From Curtobacterium poinsettiae (GTDB lineage: Bacteria > Actinomycetota > Actinomycetes > Actinomycetales > Microbacteriaceae), in the NCBI RefSeq assembly GCF_025677645.1, contig NZ_CP106879.1:1736001-1800000 (forward strand): 64,000 nucleotides of DNA, read 5' to 3'. Under the pieces are notes generated by a model. That model was not told where the DNA came from and did no database searches. It was given only the letters and a program-made list of their open reading frames with translations. Position numbers and translations under genes: made by a program. Positions 55,203 to 63,565 of this stretch are shown one piece after another. How positions within the stretch are numbered: the first letter of the stretch is position 1; every line of letters begins with the position of its first letter.

Positions 55203-55642
55203 CTGCCGTAGTAGGTCTTCGCAGTGCCGACCCCGTTGCCGGGCTGGTTCGGCCGGTACGGCTTCCACACGGTCACCGCTTCGGTGCCGGACCTGCCCCA
55301 CTTCCGCCCAGAGTCCGCGATGACCCTGCTGCCGTGCTCGAGCCGCGCACGCGTGTAGTGCTGCACGCCGACCCAGGTCGTCCAACCATGCGCGCGCTTG
55401 TGCGTCGTCCCGTTGATCGTCTTCCTTTCCGCTGCGCCGCGGTGGTTCACCGCGAACACCGACATCCCGGTTGCTGCGCCATTGACGGTCCCGGTGCTCT
55501 CGGACCATCCGCCGACGACTCCCAGTTTCTGGGCATCGCCCTGCGCATGCGCGGGGATCGCGCCGAGGAACACCGTGCCGCCGACCGCTAGTGCGGCGAC
55601 CCCTGCGGTGATGCGCCGGGCCTGTTGACCGATCTTGCTCAT
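55199..55642 (-). CDS. secreted peptide, lactococcin 972-like
   Basis: 147 residues with a clear Sec signal peptide ending AHA (about residue 33). The mature C-terminal part has a pattern like lactococcin 972: HY..., LEHGSRV, a GRKWGRSGTEAVTVW segment and a final KTYYGR. Lactococcin 972 itself shows YHH-x-HS-V-GR-VW-KA-YY in that order. Identity is low, so the call rests on order, size, signal peptide and the three following transporter genes. The ATG has an AAGGAG site. Confidence 0.5.
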   Translation of the reverse strand: MSKIGQQARRITAGVAALAVGGTVFLGAIPAHAQGDAQKLGVVGGWSESTGTVNGAATGMSVFAVNHRGAAERKTINGTTHKRAHGWTTWVGVQHYTRARLEHGSRVIADSGRKWGRSGTEAVTVWKPYRPNQPGNGVGTAKTYYGR

Positions 55643-55740
55643 CGCCTACTCCTTCTCTTGACTCTGACGTCCAGCCGTTAACATGTCAGACGTAGAACTT
55701 TTTGTCTAGGAAGTGTGTCTCCGGCCGCAACCCTCCTCCG
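55643..55740 (-). promoter_or_regulatory. promoter region of the bacteriocin-like operon
   Basis: AT-rich for this genome, with TAGACA and ATGTTAAC on the minus strand and inverted TCTGAC / GTCAGA arms 16 bases apart (about 55,663-55,690). The exact -10 is not clear. Confidence 0.35.
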
Positions 55741-55750
55741 GACGCGTGAC

Positions 55751-55763
55751 GGGGGGGGGGGGG
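55751..55763. repeat. homopolymer run of 13 G
   Basis: Thirteen consecutive G between the bacteriocin-like operon promoter and palindrome copy B. Either a slippage-prone tract or a sequencing artefact. Confidence 0.85.
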
Positions 55764-55779
55764 CAGCGCGACCACGAAC

Positions 55780-55822
55780 GGACTGGGAGGCCCGGTGCCA
55801 GCCGGCACCGGGCCTCCCGTCC
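55780..55822. repeat. palindrome family copy B
   Basis: GGACTGGGAGGCCCGGTGCC (55780-55799) and GGCACCGGGCCTCCCGTCC (55804-55822) flank AGCC. It ends 41 bases behind the minus-strand stop of the GH31 gene; likely its terminator. Confidence 0.9.
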
Positions 55823-55862
55823 GTCCGTCAACTGCCCCTGACAGGTGACCGCTCAGGCGGGC

Positions 55863-58800
55863 TCAGCCACGCGTCCGGCGTCGCCGGCTCCGCAGCGTCC
55901 ACACGAGTCCACCGGCCGCGAGCAGTGCCGCCGCCACCAGCCCGAGGGGGAGCAGGTTCGCGCCCGTCCAGGCCAGTGCGCCTCCTGGGTCGCTGCCCGC
56001 ATCCGCGCCACCGTTGCCCGGCGCTGCCGCGCCAGGTGTACCGGATCCGCTGTCACCCGGCGTCGGAGCGCCGCTGCCCGGCGTGCCCGCACTCGGCGAC
56101 GCGGTGGGCACCGGGGCAGCCGCAGCCACGACGGTGAAGGCGGCCCGAGCCAGGGCTGCACCGTCGCCCGACGCGGTGACCGTCACTCGACCAGACGCCG
56201 TGCTCGGCACCCGCAGGTCGGCCGAGAATGCACCACGGGCGTCGGTGTGCGCGGTGGCACCACCGATGCGTGGCGTGGTCGTCAGCGCCACGTCGGTGTC
56301 GGCCGGGAACCCGGCGCCGGTCACGGTCTGCGTGTCGCCCGCGTCCACCCGAGGCGACTCGACCCGCAGGACCGGGGTCGCCGCCGCCTTGCTGCTGAAG
56401 GCGACGACGGTTCGCTTCGTCACGGACCGTTCGTCGACCGGCACGCTGATGGTGCGGGTGTCGGCGTCGTAGGTCCAGGCGCTCGTCGCGATCGGGCGGC
56501 CGTCGATGGTGACGGTGCGCGGCCGGTCGGCGTTCGTGAAGGTCGCCGTCCACGAGCGGTCCTGCACCTGGCCGGCGAAGGAGCCGTCGGCGGGGGCGAT
56601 GGCGAGCGAGCCGCCGGTCGCCTGCTGCGTGTAGCGGACGGCGGTGGAGGCGCTGCCCGCCGTGGCCTTCGCGGACGCTGTGGCCGTGGTCATCGCGCTC
56701 GACTTCGCGGCGCCGTCCGCGGCGCTGTCCTCGCCGGCGTCCTCGTGCAGGTCGAACGAACCGTTCGCGCCGGTCGCCACCGTCAGGGTGACGGCGTCGA
56801 GCGGTGCGGCGTCGTTCTTGACCTGCTCCGTGCGGGTGGGGACGATGCCGCCGCTCTTCACGAACACCGGCATGCTGTTCAGGTCGGTCGTCACGTCGGC
56901 GGTGGTGCCTCCGGCGTACGTCTTGCCGGTGAACCAGTCCGTCCACGAGCTGCCGGCCGGGAACCAGACGGAGCGGGTCGCCTTGCCGGAGTCGTCGTTC
57001 GCGGTGGTGACCGGGGCGACGAGGACGTCCGGGCCGTACAGGTACTCCGAGCCGGCCTGGGCGTAGGACTCCTGCGCCTCGGGGTACTGCAGGTAGAGCG
57101 GCTGCAGGATCGGGGTGCCCGTCTCGGTCGCCTGGGCGGCGAGCGTGTAGGTCAGGGGGACCAGGGCCTCGCGGAGGTTCAGGAACCGCTTCGCCGATGC
57201 CTCGGCAGCGGCCGGGTACTGCCACGGCAGTCGGTCGCTGTGGTTGCTGTGCAGGCGGTCGATCGGCTGGAAGGTGCCGAGCTGCACCCAGCGGGCGTAG
57301 AGGTCCTCGGGCAGCTGGGTCGTGCCCTCCTCGGCGCCCTCGATGCCGTACTGCGCACCGTTGTGGCCACCGATGTCGTGGCTGACCGAGGCCAGGCCGG
57401 TCGCGGCGGACTCACCGGGGGTGTAGCCGACCTCGGCGAGCAGCATGTCCCACGACGACGTGGTGTCGCCGGTGAAGTGCACGGTCGTGCGCTTGTCCGC
57501 CCACGGGCCGGTCGGGACCGCCTGCGGATTGCCGTAGCCACCGGCCGTCAGCGAGCCGTACGCCCGCGAGAACGCGAGCCCCCGGCCGCCGAGCGCTTCG
57601 TCGGTGTACTTCGCGTACTGCTGGTTGATGAACGCGTCGGGGGTGACGCCGTTCGCGGAGTACTTCGAGTTCTCGCTGCAGCACCAGTCGAGCCACCACA
57701 TGTCGACGCCCTTCGGTTGCAGCGACGTGTGCAGGTCGAAGTAGGCCTTGAGCTGGTCGGGGTCGGACCAGTCGAACAGGTACCGGTCGCCGTCGCCCTT
57801 GGTGAGCCTGCCCTTCGCGGTGGCCTGCGCCTCGGCGAACTTCGGGTCCTGGCTCGAGATCGACGGGTGGATGTTGAGGGTGTTGTGGATGCCCTGGGCG
57901 TGCCAATCGGCGAGCAGGCCGGTCATGTCCGGGATCCGGGACGGGTCGACGGACCAGCCGTTCCACTTGCTGTCGCCCTGGTTGTTGGGGCTGCCGACCT
58001 TGTAGTCGGTGTCGATCGCCATGACGTCGACGGGCACGTTCTCGTCCCGGAACTGCTTCGCGATGGCCAGGTAGTCGGCCTGCGAGCGGTCGTAGTACTC
58101 GGAGTACCAGACGCCGTACGCCCAGCGGGGGAGCAGCTTCGTCGGACCGGTCAGGACGGCGAGCTCCTGCAGGGCATGGCGGTAGTCGCTGCCGTACCCG
58201 AAGACGTAGCCGTCCTGGTAGCGCTCGCCGCCGTGGTCGCCAGCGGGGGTGACGGTGTCGGTCGCTGGGTCGTACAGCGCCGAGGCGCTGTCGTCGAGGA
58301 GCGACCAACCGTCCTGGTAGAGCAGGCCCGGGTTCGTCTTGACGGACCCGTTCGCGGTGTCGAGGTCGCGGCGGTACCCGCCGAGCGGAGCGTGTGCGGC
58401 GAGGACCGGCGACGCGGTGCCGACCACGGCGACGGTGTCGAAGTTCACGTTGCAGTTGTTCGCCACGGTCGGGCACCCGATCACGACGTCGTTCGTGCCA
58501 GCGGCCAGGTGTACCGGCACGGTGGCGGTGTTCCAGTAGTCCCAGCCGCTCGTGCGGGGGAGCTGGGTGGTGGTGGCCTGCTGGCCGGTCGGGGCCGCTG
58601 TGAGCGTCGGCGTCCCGGCGGAGCCGTTGGCGTAGCGGACCTGCAGGGCGTAGTCGCCCGCGGCCGGCACCCCGGTGACGTGGGTCGTCAGCTGCGCGCC
58701 GGCACGCTCGAACCCGGCGACGAAGCCGTCCCCGGCGAAGCCGTTGTGGTTGGTGGCGGTCGTCGCCGGAGCGGTGCGTGCCGAGTCCTCGGCCTGGCAC

Positions 58801-59708
58801 ACGGTGCCGAACGCGCAGTCCTCGCCGGTGACCGTGGTCGACGGTGCCGGGTAGGCGGCACCCTCGCTGACCAGGGCCAGGCTGTCGACGTTCACCCGGC
58901 CGGAGTCGTCCGCGGCGCGTTCGATGCGCACGCGGTGCTCGCCCGCCGTCAGGTCGAGCGTCGTGGCAGCGGTGGTCTTCCAGTCGTCCCAGTTCGCGCC
59001 GGGAGCGAGCCGGATCGTCTTCGCGGCACCGCCGTCGACGGTCACGCTGAGGGTGCGGGTGGCGACCTGGCCGTCGCCACCCTGCGAGTTCGCGTAACGC
59101 AGGGCGAGGTCGTACGAGCCGGCCTGGTCCGCCGTGGTCGTGAAGGTCATCGCGTTGCCGACGGACTCGAAGCCCGCGGCGAACCCTGCTCCGGTGAAGC
59201 CCGCGTGGTCCGTGGCGAGCGACAGGCCGGTGAGCCCGAGCGTCTCGGCCTCGCACAGGGTGCCGATCGTGCACGAGGGGGTGGGCGTCGACGCCCACGG
59301 CGTGCCGGTGACCCGTTGGCCGGACGCCGTGGTCACGGTGGTCTGCAGGGTGTCCTGCGTAAAGGCCCCCGAGCCCTCCTTGTACCGGACGGTCATCGCG
59401 CCCGTGTCGAGGGTCAGCCAGCCGTCCCGCTCGGTCTTCGTGAACGTCGTCGGTGCGAAGTCGTCGCGGCCGATGACGTTGAAGGTGCTGCCGTCGGTGA
59501 ACTGCGAGTCGCCGGCGTACTCGGTGCGGATCAGGGTGGGGGAGAGCACCTCGAACCGGGCCTGGCCCGAGACGACGGTGCGGTCGGCTGCCGGGTCCGC
59601 GGCGGCCGGGATCGCGGCGATCCCGAGCATGCCGAGGGCGGTCGCAGCGACGATGCCCGACGACAGCGCACGGCGCAGCCCTCGGGATCGGAAGGAGATG
59701 GGGCGCAA
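55863..59708 (-). CDS. secreted, LAxTG-anchored GH31 family glycoside hydrolase
   Basis: 1,281 residues. Signal peptide (residues 1-37, ending AAA). Two CBM-like beta-sandwich regions at about 130-240 and 255-380 (CEAETLGL..., CQAEDSAR...). Then the GH31 barrel with the nucleophile region WWLDW (D674) and acid/base region FTGDTTSSWD (D748). Late beta domains end in LAWTG (1245-1249), TM and RSRRRRTRG. Likely alpha-glucosidase or alpha-xylosidase class on the cell surface. The TTG start at 59708 is chosen from the signal peptide and a GAGGAG site; no in-frame ATG fits. Confidence 0.9.
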   Translation of the reverse strand: MRPISFRSRGLRRALSSGIVAATALGMLGIAAIPAAADPAADRTVVSGQARFEVLSPTLIRTEYAGDSQFTDGSTFNVIGRDDFAPTTFTKTERDGWLTLDTGAMTVRYKEGSGAFTQDTLQTTVTTASGQRVTGTPWASTPTPSCTIGTLCEAETLGLTGLSLATDHAGFTGAGFAAGFESVGNAMTFTTTADQAGSYDLALRYANSQGGDGQVATRTLSVTVDGGAAKTIRLAPGANWDDWKTTAATTLDLTAGEHRVRIERAADDSGRVNVDSLALVSEGAAYPAPSTTVTGEDCAFGTVCQAEDSARTAPATTATNHNGFAGDGFVAGFERAGAQLTTHVTGVPAAGDYALQVRYANGSAGTPTLTAAPTGQQATTTQLPRTSGWDYWNTATVPVHLAAGTNDVVIGCPTVANNCNVNFDTVAVVGTASPVLAAHAPLGGYRRDLDTANGSVKTNPGLLYQDGWSLLDDSASALYDPATDTVTPAGDHGGERYQDGYVFGYGSDYRHALQELAVLTGPTKLLPRWAYGVWYSEYYDRSQADYLAIAKQFRDENVPVDVMAIDTDYKVGSPNNQGDSKWNGWSVDPSRIPDMTGLLADWHAQGIHNTLNIHPSISSQDPKFAEAQATAKGRLTKGDGDRYLFDWSDPDQLKAYFDLHTSLQPKGVDMWWLDWCCSENSKYSANGVTPDAFINQQYAKYTDEALGGRGLAFSRAYGSLTAGGYGNPQAVPTGPWADKRTTVHFTGDTTSSWDMLLAEVGYTPGESAATGLASVSHDIGGHNGAQYGIEGAEEGTTQLPEDLYARWVQLGTFQPIDRLHSNHSDRLPWQYPAAAEASAKRFLNLREALVPLTYTLAAQATETGTPILQPLYLQYPEAQESYAQAGSEYLYGPDVLVAPVTTANDDSGKATRSVWFPAGSSWTDWFTGKTYAGGTTADVTTDLNSMPVFVKSGGIVPTRTEQVKNDAAPLDAVTLTVATGANGSFDLHEDAGEDSAADGAAKSSAMTTATASAKATAGSASTAVRYTQQATGGSLAIAPADGSFAGQVQDRSWTATFTNADRPRTVTIDGRPIATSAWTYDADTRTISVPVDERSVTKRTVVAFSSKAAATPVLRVESPRVDAGDTQTVTGAGFPADTDVALTTTPRIGGATAHTDARGAFSADLRVPSTASGRVTVTASGDGAALARAAFTVVAAAAPVPTASPSAGTPGSGAPTPGDSGSGTPGAAAPGNGGADAGSDPGGALAWTGANLLPLGLVAAALLAAGGLVWTLRSRRRRTRG

Positions 59709-59786
59709 GTGGGTGCTCCTCGTGGACGTCGTCGTCCATCGGGCCGTGCAACGGCCGTGACCTGCGAGCCGTCCCTGCGGCGGCCC

Positions 59787-59804
59787 GTTTACAACGCTGT
59801 AAAC
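59787..59804 (-). promoter_or_regulatory. LacI-type operator of the GH31 gene
   Basis: GTTTACAACGCTGTAAAC, an 18-bp sequence with perfect 7-bp arms. A minus-strand TATGGT -10 candidate (59808-59803) overlaps its edge, so repressor binding would block transcription. The form is that of LacI/GalR carbohydrate regulators. The leader to the TTG start would be about 90 bases. Confidence 0.7.
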
Positions 59805-59918
59805 CATACGACCAGGACGGCTCCCGAGGAAGGGGCAGCCGGGGGTCGGCTCGTTTCGCGGCTCGCGCCGCGATGGTGAGCGGCGTGGTCGCGTCGTGCG
59901 CGGCACTGGACGGGTCAC

Positions 59919-60007
59919 GCTGACGGACTGGAGGCACGGTGCCGGCTGGCACCGTGCCTCCAGTCCGGCCGTCAGCCCGCTGGCGCGGTGCGCCGGTACC
60001 GGCTGGT
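59919..60007. repeat. palindrome family copy C with extension module
   Basis: CTGACGGACTGGAGGCACGG... and its near-perfect complement ending CCGTCAG (59919-59974), then the CGCTGGCGCGGTG-GCCGGTACCGGCTGGT module shared with copy A. The A/T pair change inside the core is matched in both arms. It ends 31 bases behind the phosphatase stop. Confidence 0.92.
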
Positions 60008-60038
60008 CATCTCGAGAAGTCGCGGATCTGCGCCGGGC

Positions 60039-61874
60039 TCATTCGGTGGGTCGCGGGCGACGCCGGCGACGCAGCACCAGCGTCCCGGCACCGGCCAGGA
60101 GGAGCAGTGTCGCGAGCAACGCCGGTCCGACAGGTGACTCCGCTCCGGTCGCGGCCAGCGTGTCCGTCGCCGTCGCCGGGGTCGTCGGCGTCGCCGTCGC
60201 CGGGGTCGTCGGTGCGCCGGCGCCCTGCGCCGCTGGTGCCACGGTCGGCGTCGGCGTGGGCTCCGCGGTGGGCGTCGCGGTCGGTCCTGGCACGGCTGCA
60301 GCGATCAGCGGGCTCTCGGTCATCGCCGTGCCGGTGAGGCAGTGCTTGAGCTCGGTCTCCTTGACCCAGTGCGAGCCTGCGGCGACCGCACGGCACCCCG
60401 AGGCGAACGCGATCTCCCGCTCGTTGTCGAGCATGCGCACGAGCGGTGTGTAGGCCGCTCCGGTAGCGGGGTCGATGCCTGCACGCGACACGACGTCCCA
60501 CTGCACGTTCGCCGCCATCGGCGTCACCTCCGAGCCTCGCCACGGGTTGGTGGCGTCGTCGTAGACGTCGGCGTCCGAGACCGGAGCAGCGTTGTCGGGC
60601 GCGGCGACGGTGGATCCCGGCAGACGCAGCAGCGCAGCGAACGGGATGATCGTCTCGGCGTGCGCGAAGCGGAAGGTCGCGACCACGTTGCCGCCGGCGA
60701 CGCGGGCGTCGATCGTGGCGAAGAAGTCGTCGAGCAGGGGCTCGGCGATCGAGTAGGTCTCGTCGTGCCCGGCGAGGCTCGGGCCCTTCTCGTAGAAGTC
60801 CTCGGCGTCGAGCAGGTACGCGAACCACTCGGCATCCGCCGGCCGGCCAGCGAAGTACTGCGCGAAGTCGAAGGCGTGCGGAGCGACGTTCTCCTCTTGC
60901 ATGTCCGCCGCGATGATGTACAGGTTGTACAGCGCCATCGCCGCATCGACGGTGCTCTTGATCGACTTCTTCGGATCGCCGCAGGCATCGGGATCGGCCG
61001 TCGTGTCAGCGCCGGGTGCGCACGTCACCGCGCCGCCCTTGGAACCGTCGGCGGTGTTGTACCAGGTGTGTGCCTTGTCCGTGCCGATTGCGGCGATGAA
61101 CGCGGGCGTGAAGATGCCGGAGAGCAGGTCGTTCGCCGCTTCGACGGATCGCGGCTTCGCCTCGATGTACTGCAAGGCCGCCGCGATCGTGCCGCCGTCA
61201 CCGGTCTGTGCGGCGACGTAGTCCTGGTACGCCTGGGCGCGCTGGCGCTCGGGCGACCCTTCGGCCTTCTCGGTGCCGTCCGGGTTCTCGACCTCGTGGA
61301 AGTAGAGCAGGTCAGGGCGCGGCTCGAGCTTGACGCCCGTGGCCCCGAAGGCCCGCAAGAAGTTCTCGCCCGACTCCGTCGCGCGAGACTCACCCGATGT
61401 CTCGGCGACGACACGCCCGCCCGTCTTCGCCGCAGCTGCGAACAGCTGCTTGTTGCGCTGCGCGGCTCGTGCTCCGATGCCCTGGTGCTGGGCGGCGCCC
61501 TGACCGGTGAGCATGCCGTAGCCGTTCGCGACGTTCGCCGCGGTGATGGCATCGAGGTTCGCGGAGAACTCCTTCCCGATCTCCGGCGTCAGGAACCCGT
61601 CCTCGGCCTGCGCGGTCGCGGCGAGACGGTGCAGCAGCGCGTCGTACTTGTACGCGGAGAGTCCCCGCGATCCGTGTCGGGCGACGGACTCCGTGGCGAC
61701 GGGTGCGTAGCCCGTCGGCGCCGGCGAGTAGGCGTCGATGTCCGACTGGCTGGGGGCGATGTAGGGCTGCTTGCTGCTGGTGAAGCTGGCCTCGTCGGCG
61801 TGTGCCGGCACCGCGAACACCAGCGAGGCGAGGGCAGCGACGGCAACGCAGGAAAGTGCGGTGCGGGTGTTCAT
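60039..61874 (-). CDS. LAxTG-anchored histidine-type phosphatase (MINPP/phytase-like)
   Basis: 611 residues. Signal peptide ending AHA at 26. Phosphatase branch 2 motif R66-H67-G68 in SVARHGSRG; the proton donor is H405-A406-E407 (HAE), the form seen in multiple-inositol-polyphosphate phosphatases rather than HD of acid phosphatases. A Pro/Thr-rich stalk leads to LAATG (573-577), a TM and RRRRRPRPTE. Probably releases phosphate from phytate or similar esters at the cell surface. ATG with GGAGG at 5 bases. Confidence 0.88.
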   Translation of the reverse strand: MNTRTALSCVAVAALASLVFAVPAHADEASFTSSKQPYIAPSQSDIDAYSPAPTGYAPVATESVARHGSRGLSAYKYDALLHRLAATAQAEDGFLTPEIGKEFSANLDAITAANVANGYGMLTGQGAAQHQGIGARAAQRNKQLFAAAAKTGGRVVAETSGESRATESGENFLRAFGATGVKLEPRPDLLYFHEVENPDGTEKAEGSPERQRAQAYQDYVAAQTGDGGTIAAALQYIEAKPRSVEAANDLLSGIFTPAFIAAIGTDKAHTWYNTADGSKGGAVTCAPGADTTADPDACGDPKKSIKSTVDAAMALYNLYIIAADMQEENVAPHAFDFAQYFAGRPADAEWFAYLLDAEDFYEKGPSLAGHDETYSIAEPLLDDFFATIDARVAGGNVVATFRFAHAETIIPFAALLRLPGSTVAAPDNAAPVSDADVYDDATNPWRGSEVTPMAANVQWDVVSRAGIDPATGAAYTPLVRMLDNEREIAFASGCRAVAAGSHWVKETELKHCLTGTAMTESPLIAAAVPGPTATPTAEPTPTPTVAPAAQGAGAPTTPATATPTTPATATDTLAATGAESPVGPALLATLLLLAGAGTLVLRRRRRPRPTE

Positions 61875-62033
61875 GGGTCCTCCGGTATCGGGACCCTCGG
61901 GCAGCGGTCCGACAAGCAGAGGTAGCGGCAGCGGGTGAACAGCCCTTGACCTGGGGGTGACCGGATGGTGCTGCCGAGCACGGCGGCGCGCGTGGGACGC
62001 GACGACAGGAGCGCAGGCCCTGGACACGTGCCG

Positions 62034-62085
62034 CTGATGGACTGGAGGCCCGGTGCCAGCTGGCACCGGGCCTCCAGTCCGTCAG
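62034..62085. repeat. palindrome family copy D (best preserved)
   Basis: 52-bp near-perfect palindrome starting CTGATGGACTGGAGGCCCGG, centred on GTGCCAGCTGGCAC. A single T/C difference separates the arms. It ends 21 bases behind the stop of the small minus-strand gene at 62107. Confidence 0.95.
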
Positions 62086-62106
62086 TTGCGGGCCACCGAG
62101 ACCTGC

Positions 62107-62292
62107 CTAGCTGTGCCCGGATCGTCGGGTCAGCTTCGAGCTGACGACGCCGTAGAGCAGCCAGGCGACGACAACGACGAGTGCGACCGTGCCGTACATC
62201 GACGGCAGGGCGCCCTGCACCAAGAACGGCACGAGCAAGAGACTGACCAGGCCGAGGACGGCCAAGGTGATCTTGTAGCTGCGAGGAGACAT
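62107..62292 (-). CDS. small two-TM membrane protein
   Basis: 61 residues: two hydrophobic segments (8-27 and 33-50) and a basic tail. No family recognised. ATG 62292 has a strong AAGGAAGGAAGG site, which supports it as a real gene. Confidence 0.6.
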   Translation of the reverse strand: MSPRSYKITLAVLGLVSLLLVPFLVQGALPSMYGTVALVVVVAWLLYGVVSSKLTRRSGHS

Positions 62293-62392
62293 CAGACCTT
62301 CCTTCCTTGCACTGGCTGGCGCCCTTGTCGAGGACGAACGGGTTCCACCCCGAGAGCGTTCCGGCGCCGCTCGTTGATAGTTGGATGGAAGC

Positions 62393-62620
62393 ATGTTCTC
62401 TCGCATTCCGCCTCGTGTGTTCGGCCTTGCGTTCGGCCTCGGAGCTCTGGTCGCGGGGCTCGTGATGGCGCTCCTCGGTGCGGGCGTCCAGTACATCGGG
62501 CTCGTGGCCGGAGGGCTGGTCATCGCGGCGATGGGATTGCTGGCTGCGGTCGTCGGTGCGATCGGCTTCGCACTCCACGGGTCCGCGCGATCCGAGCGTG
62601 ACCGGTCGAAGCGAACCTGA
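62393..62620 (+). CDS. small two-TM membrane protein
   Basis: 75 residues, Gly/Ala-rich membrane segments (10-32 and 35-61) and a basic tail (SARSERDRSKRT). A TTGGAT box 6 bases before the ATG may be a leaderless -10. Confidence 0.5.
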   Translation: MFSRIPPRVFGLAFGLGALVAGLVMALLGAGVQYIGLVAGGLVIAAMGLLAAVVGAIGFALHGSARSERDRSKRT

Positions 62621-62688
62621 GTCGCTGGCAGGCTCGTTCGGCGGTCGATCGTTGTGCGAGACAATGTGTTCGCCATTACGTTGAGCTG

Positions 62689-62880
62689 GTGAAGCCGCCG
62701 AAGTATCCGCGCCCGTTTGCGTGGTTCATGGTGATCGCAGCCAGTCTTCTGCTCGCGCTCGGACTGCTGAACATCATCATCAACACCACCCAACCCGGGT
62801 CGTGGCTCCTGTTGATCGTGCTCATGCCGTGGCCGCTGTACGGGGGCTTGAAAAGCCTGCGGGACGGCGAAGACCGCTAG
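62689..62880 (+). CDS. small two-TM membrane protein
   Basis: 63 residues from GTG 62689; two hydrophobic segments (11-28 and 37-52). Unrecognised. Confidence 0.45.
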   Translation: MKPPKYPRPFAWFMVIAASLLLALGLLNIIINTTQPGSWLLLIVLMPWPLYGGLKSLRDGEDR

Positions 62881-62888
62881 CGGATCGG

Positions 62889-63104
62889 CTACCGGGAGCT
62901 CTGCTTGTCGCTTCGTCGTCGCCACTCCCCGCCGGCATAGGCGAGCGTGTACAGCCCCACGACGCTGAGTGGTGAGATAGCCAGGAAGACCAACATCGAG
63001 TCGACGAGGACCAACAGCGACGCGGCGACGCCGAGAAGAACGACACCGACGAGGACCAGCGTCCACAGCGGCAGGCGTCGGCCCAGCCATTCGTGAGTCG
63101 TCAT
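62889..63104 (-). CDS. small two-TM membrane protein
   Basis: 71 residues, two hydrophobic segments (13-35 and 37-57) and a basic tail. Start ATG 63104 with a minus-strand TAGCTT box 7 bases ahead. It converges with the preceding gene by 8 bases. Confidence 0.55.
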   Translation of the reverse strand: MTTHEWLGRRLPLWTLVLVGVVLLGVAASLLVLVDSMLVFLAISPLSVVGLYTLAYAGGEWRRRSDKQSSR

Positions 63105-63111
63105 GATGCTC

Positions 63112-63117
63112 AAGCTA
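63112..63117 (-). promoter_or_regulatory. -10 box TAGCTT of the small membrane protein gene
   Basis: Minus strand, 7 bases before the ATG at 63104. Confidence 0.4.
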
Positions 63118-63179
63118 CCCGTGGAACTACCCGACCGACGCCCCGATGGGCGATCGGCTACCGGCACGAGGGTCTGCGC

Positions 63180-63185
63180 TAGTTT
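63180..63185 (+). promoter_or_regulatory. -10 box TAGTTT of the DUF2750 gene
   Basis: Ends 6 bases before GTG 63192. Confidence 0.45.
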
Positions 63186-63191
63186 TGTGGT

Positions 63192-63536
63192 GTGACTGTC
63201 AGTGCTGCACAGGCGTCGTCGTTCTTTCGTGAGATCGGCAGCAACGGGCCGGTGTGGACGGTCGAAGACAACAACGGTGTGCCCGCACCGAAGGCAGCCG
63301 ATGGCCGCCGGGCAATGCCGTTCTGGTCTCGGCGGTCTCGCGCGGAGCGCGTCATCGCACAGGTTCCGGCGTACAAGGGCTTTCGACCCCTGGAGATCTC
63401 GCGCGTTGACTTCGAGAGCCGATGGCTTCCGGGAATCGAGAAGGACGGACTGAACGCAGGTCTGAACTGGTCGGGACCTCGTGCGACGGGCTACGACCTG
63501 ACGCCAGAAGAGCTCCGAGCCCAACTGACCGCCTAG
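63192..63536 (+). CDS. DUF2750 family protein
   Basis: 114 residues. Pattern FFREIGSNGPVWTVED...MPFWSRRSRAERVI matches DUF2750, a small family of unknown function, sometimes seen near toxin-immunity genes. GTG 63192 set by the TAGTTT box. Confidence 0.7.
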   Translation: MTVSAAQASSFFREIGSNGPVWTVEDNNGVPAPKAADGRRAMPFWSRRSRAERVIAQVPAYKGFRPLEISRVDFESRWLPGIEKDGLNAGLNWSGPRATGYDLTPEELRAQLTA

Positions 63537-63565
63537 CGATCCCGTACGCGGCAATCCTCCGGCTC

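Noticed and set aside
55845-59879. 1,344-codon plus-strand ORF opposite the GH31 gene
   Set aside because: Composition is antisense-like (Arg/Gly/Val), without domains; the minus frame has a signal peptide and catalytic motifs.
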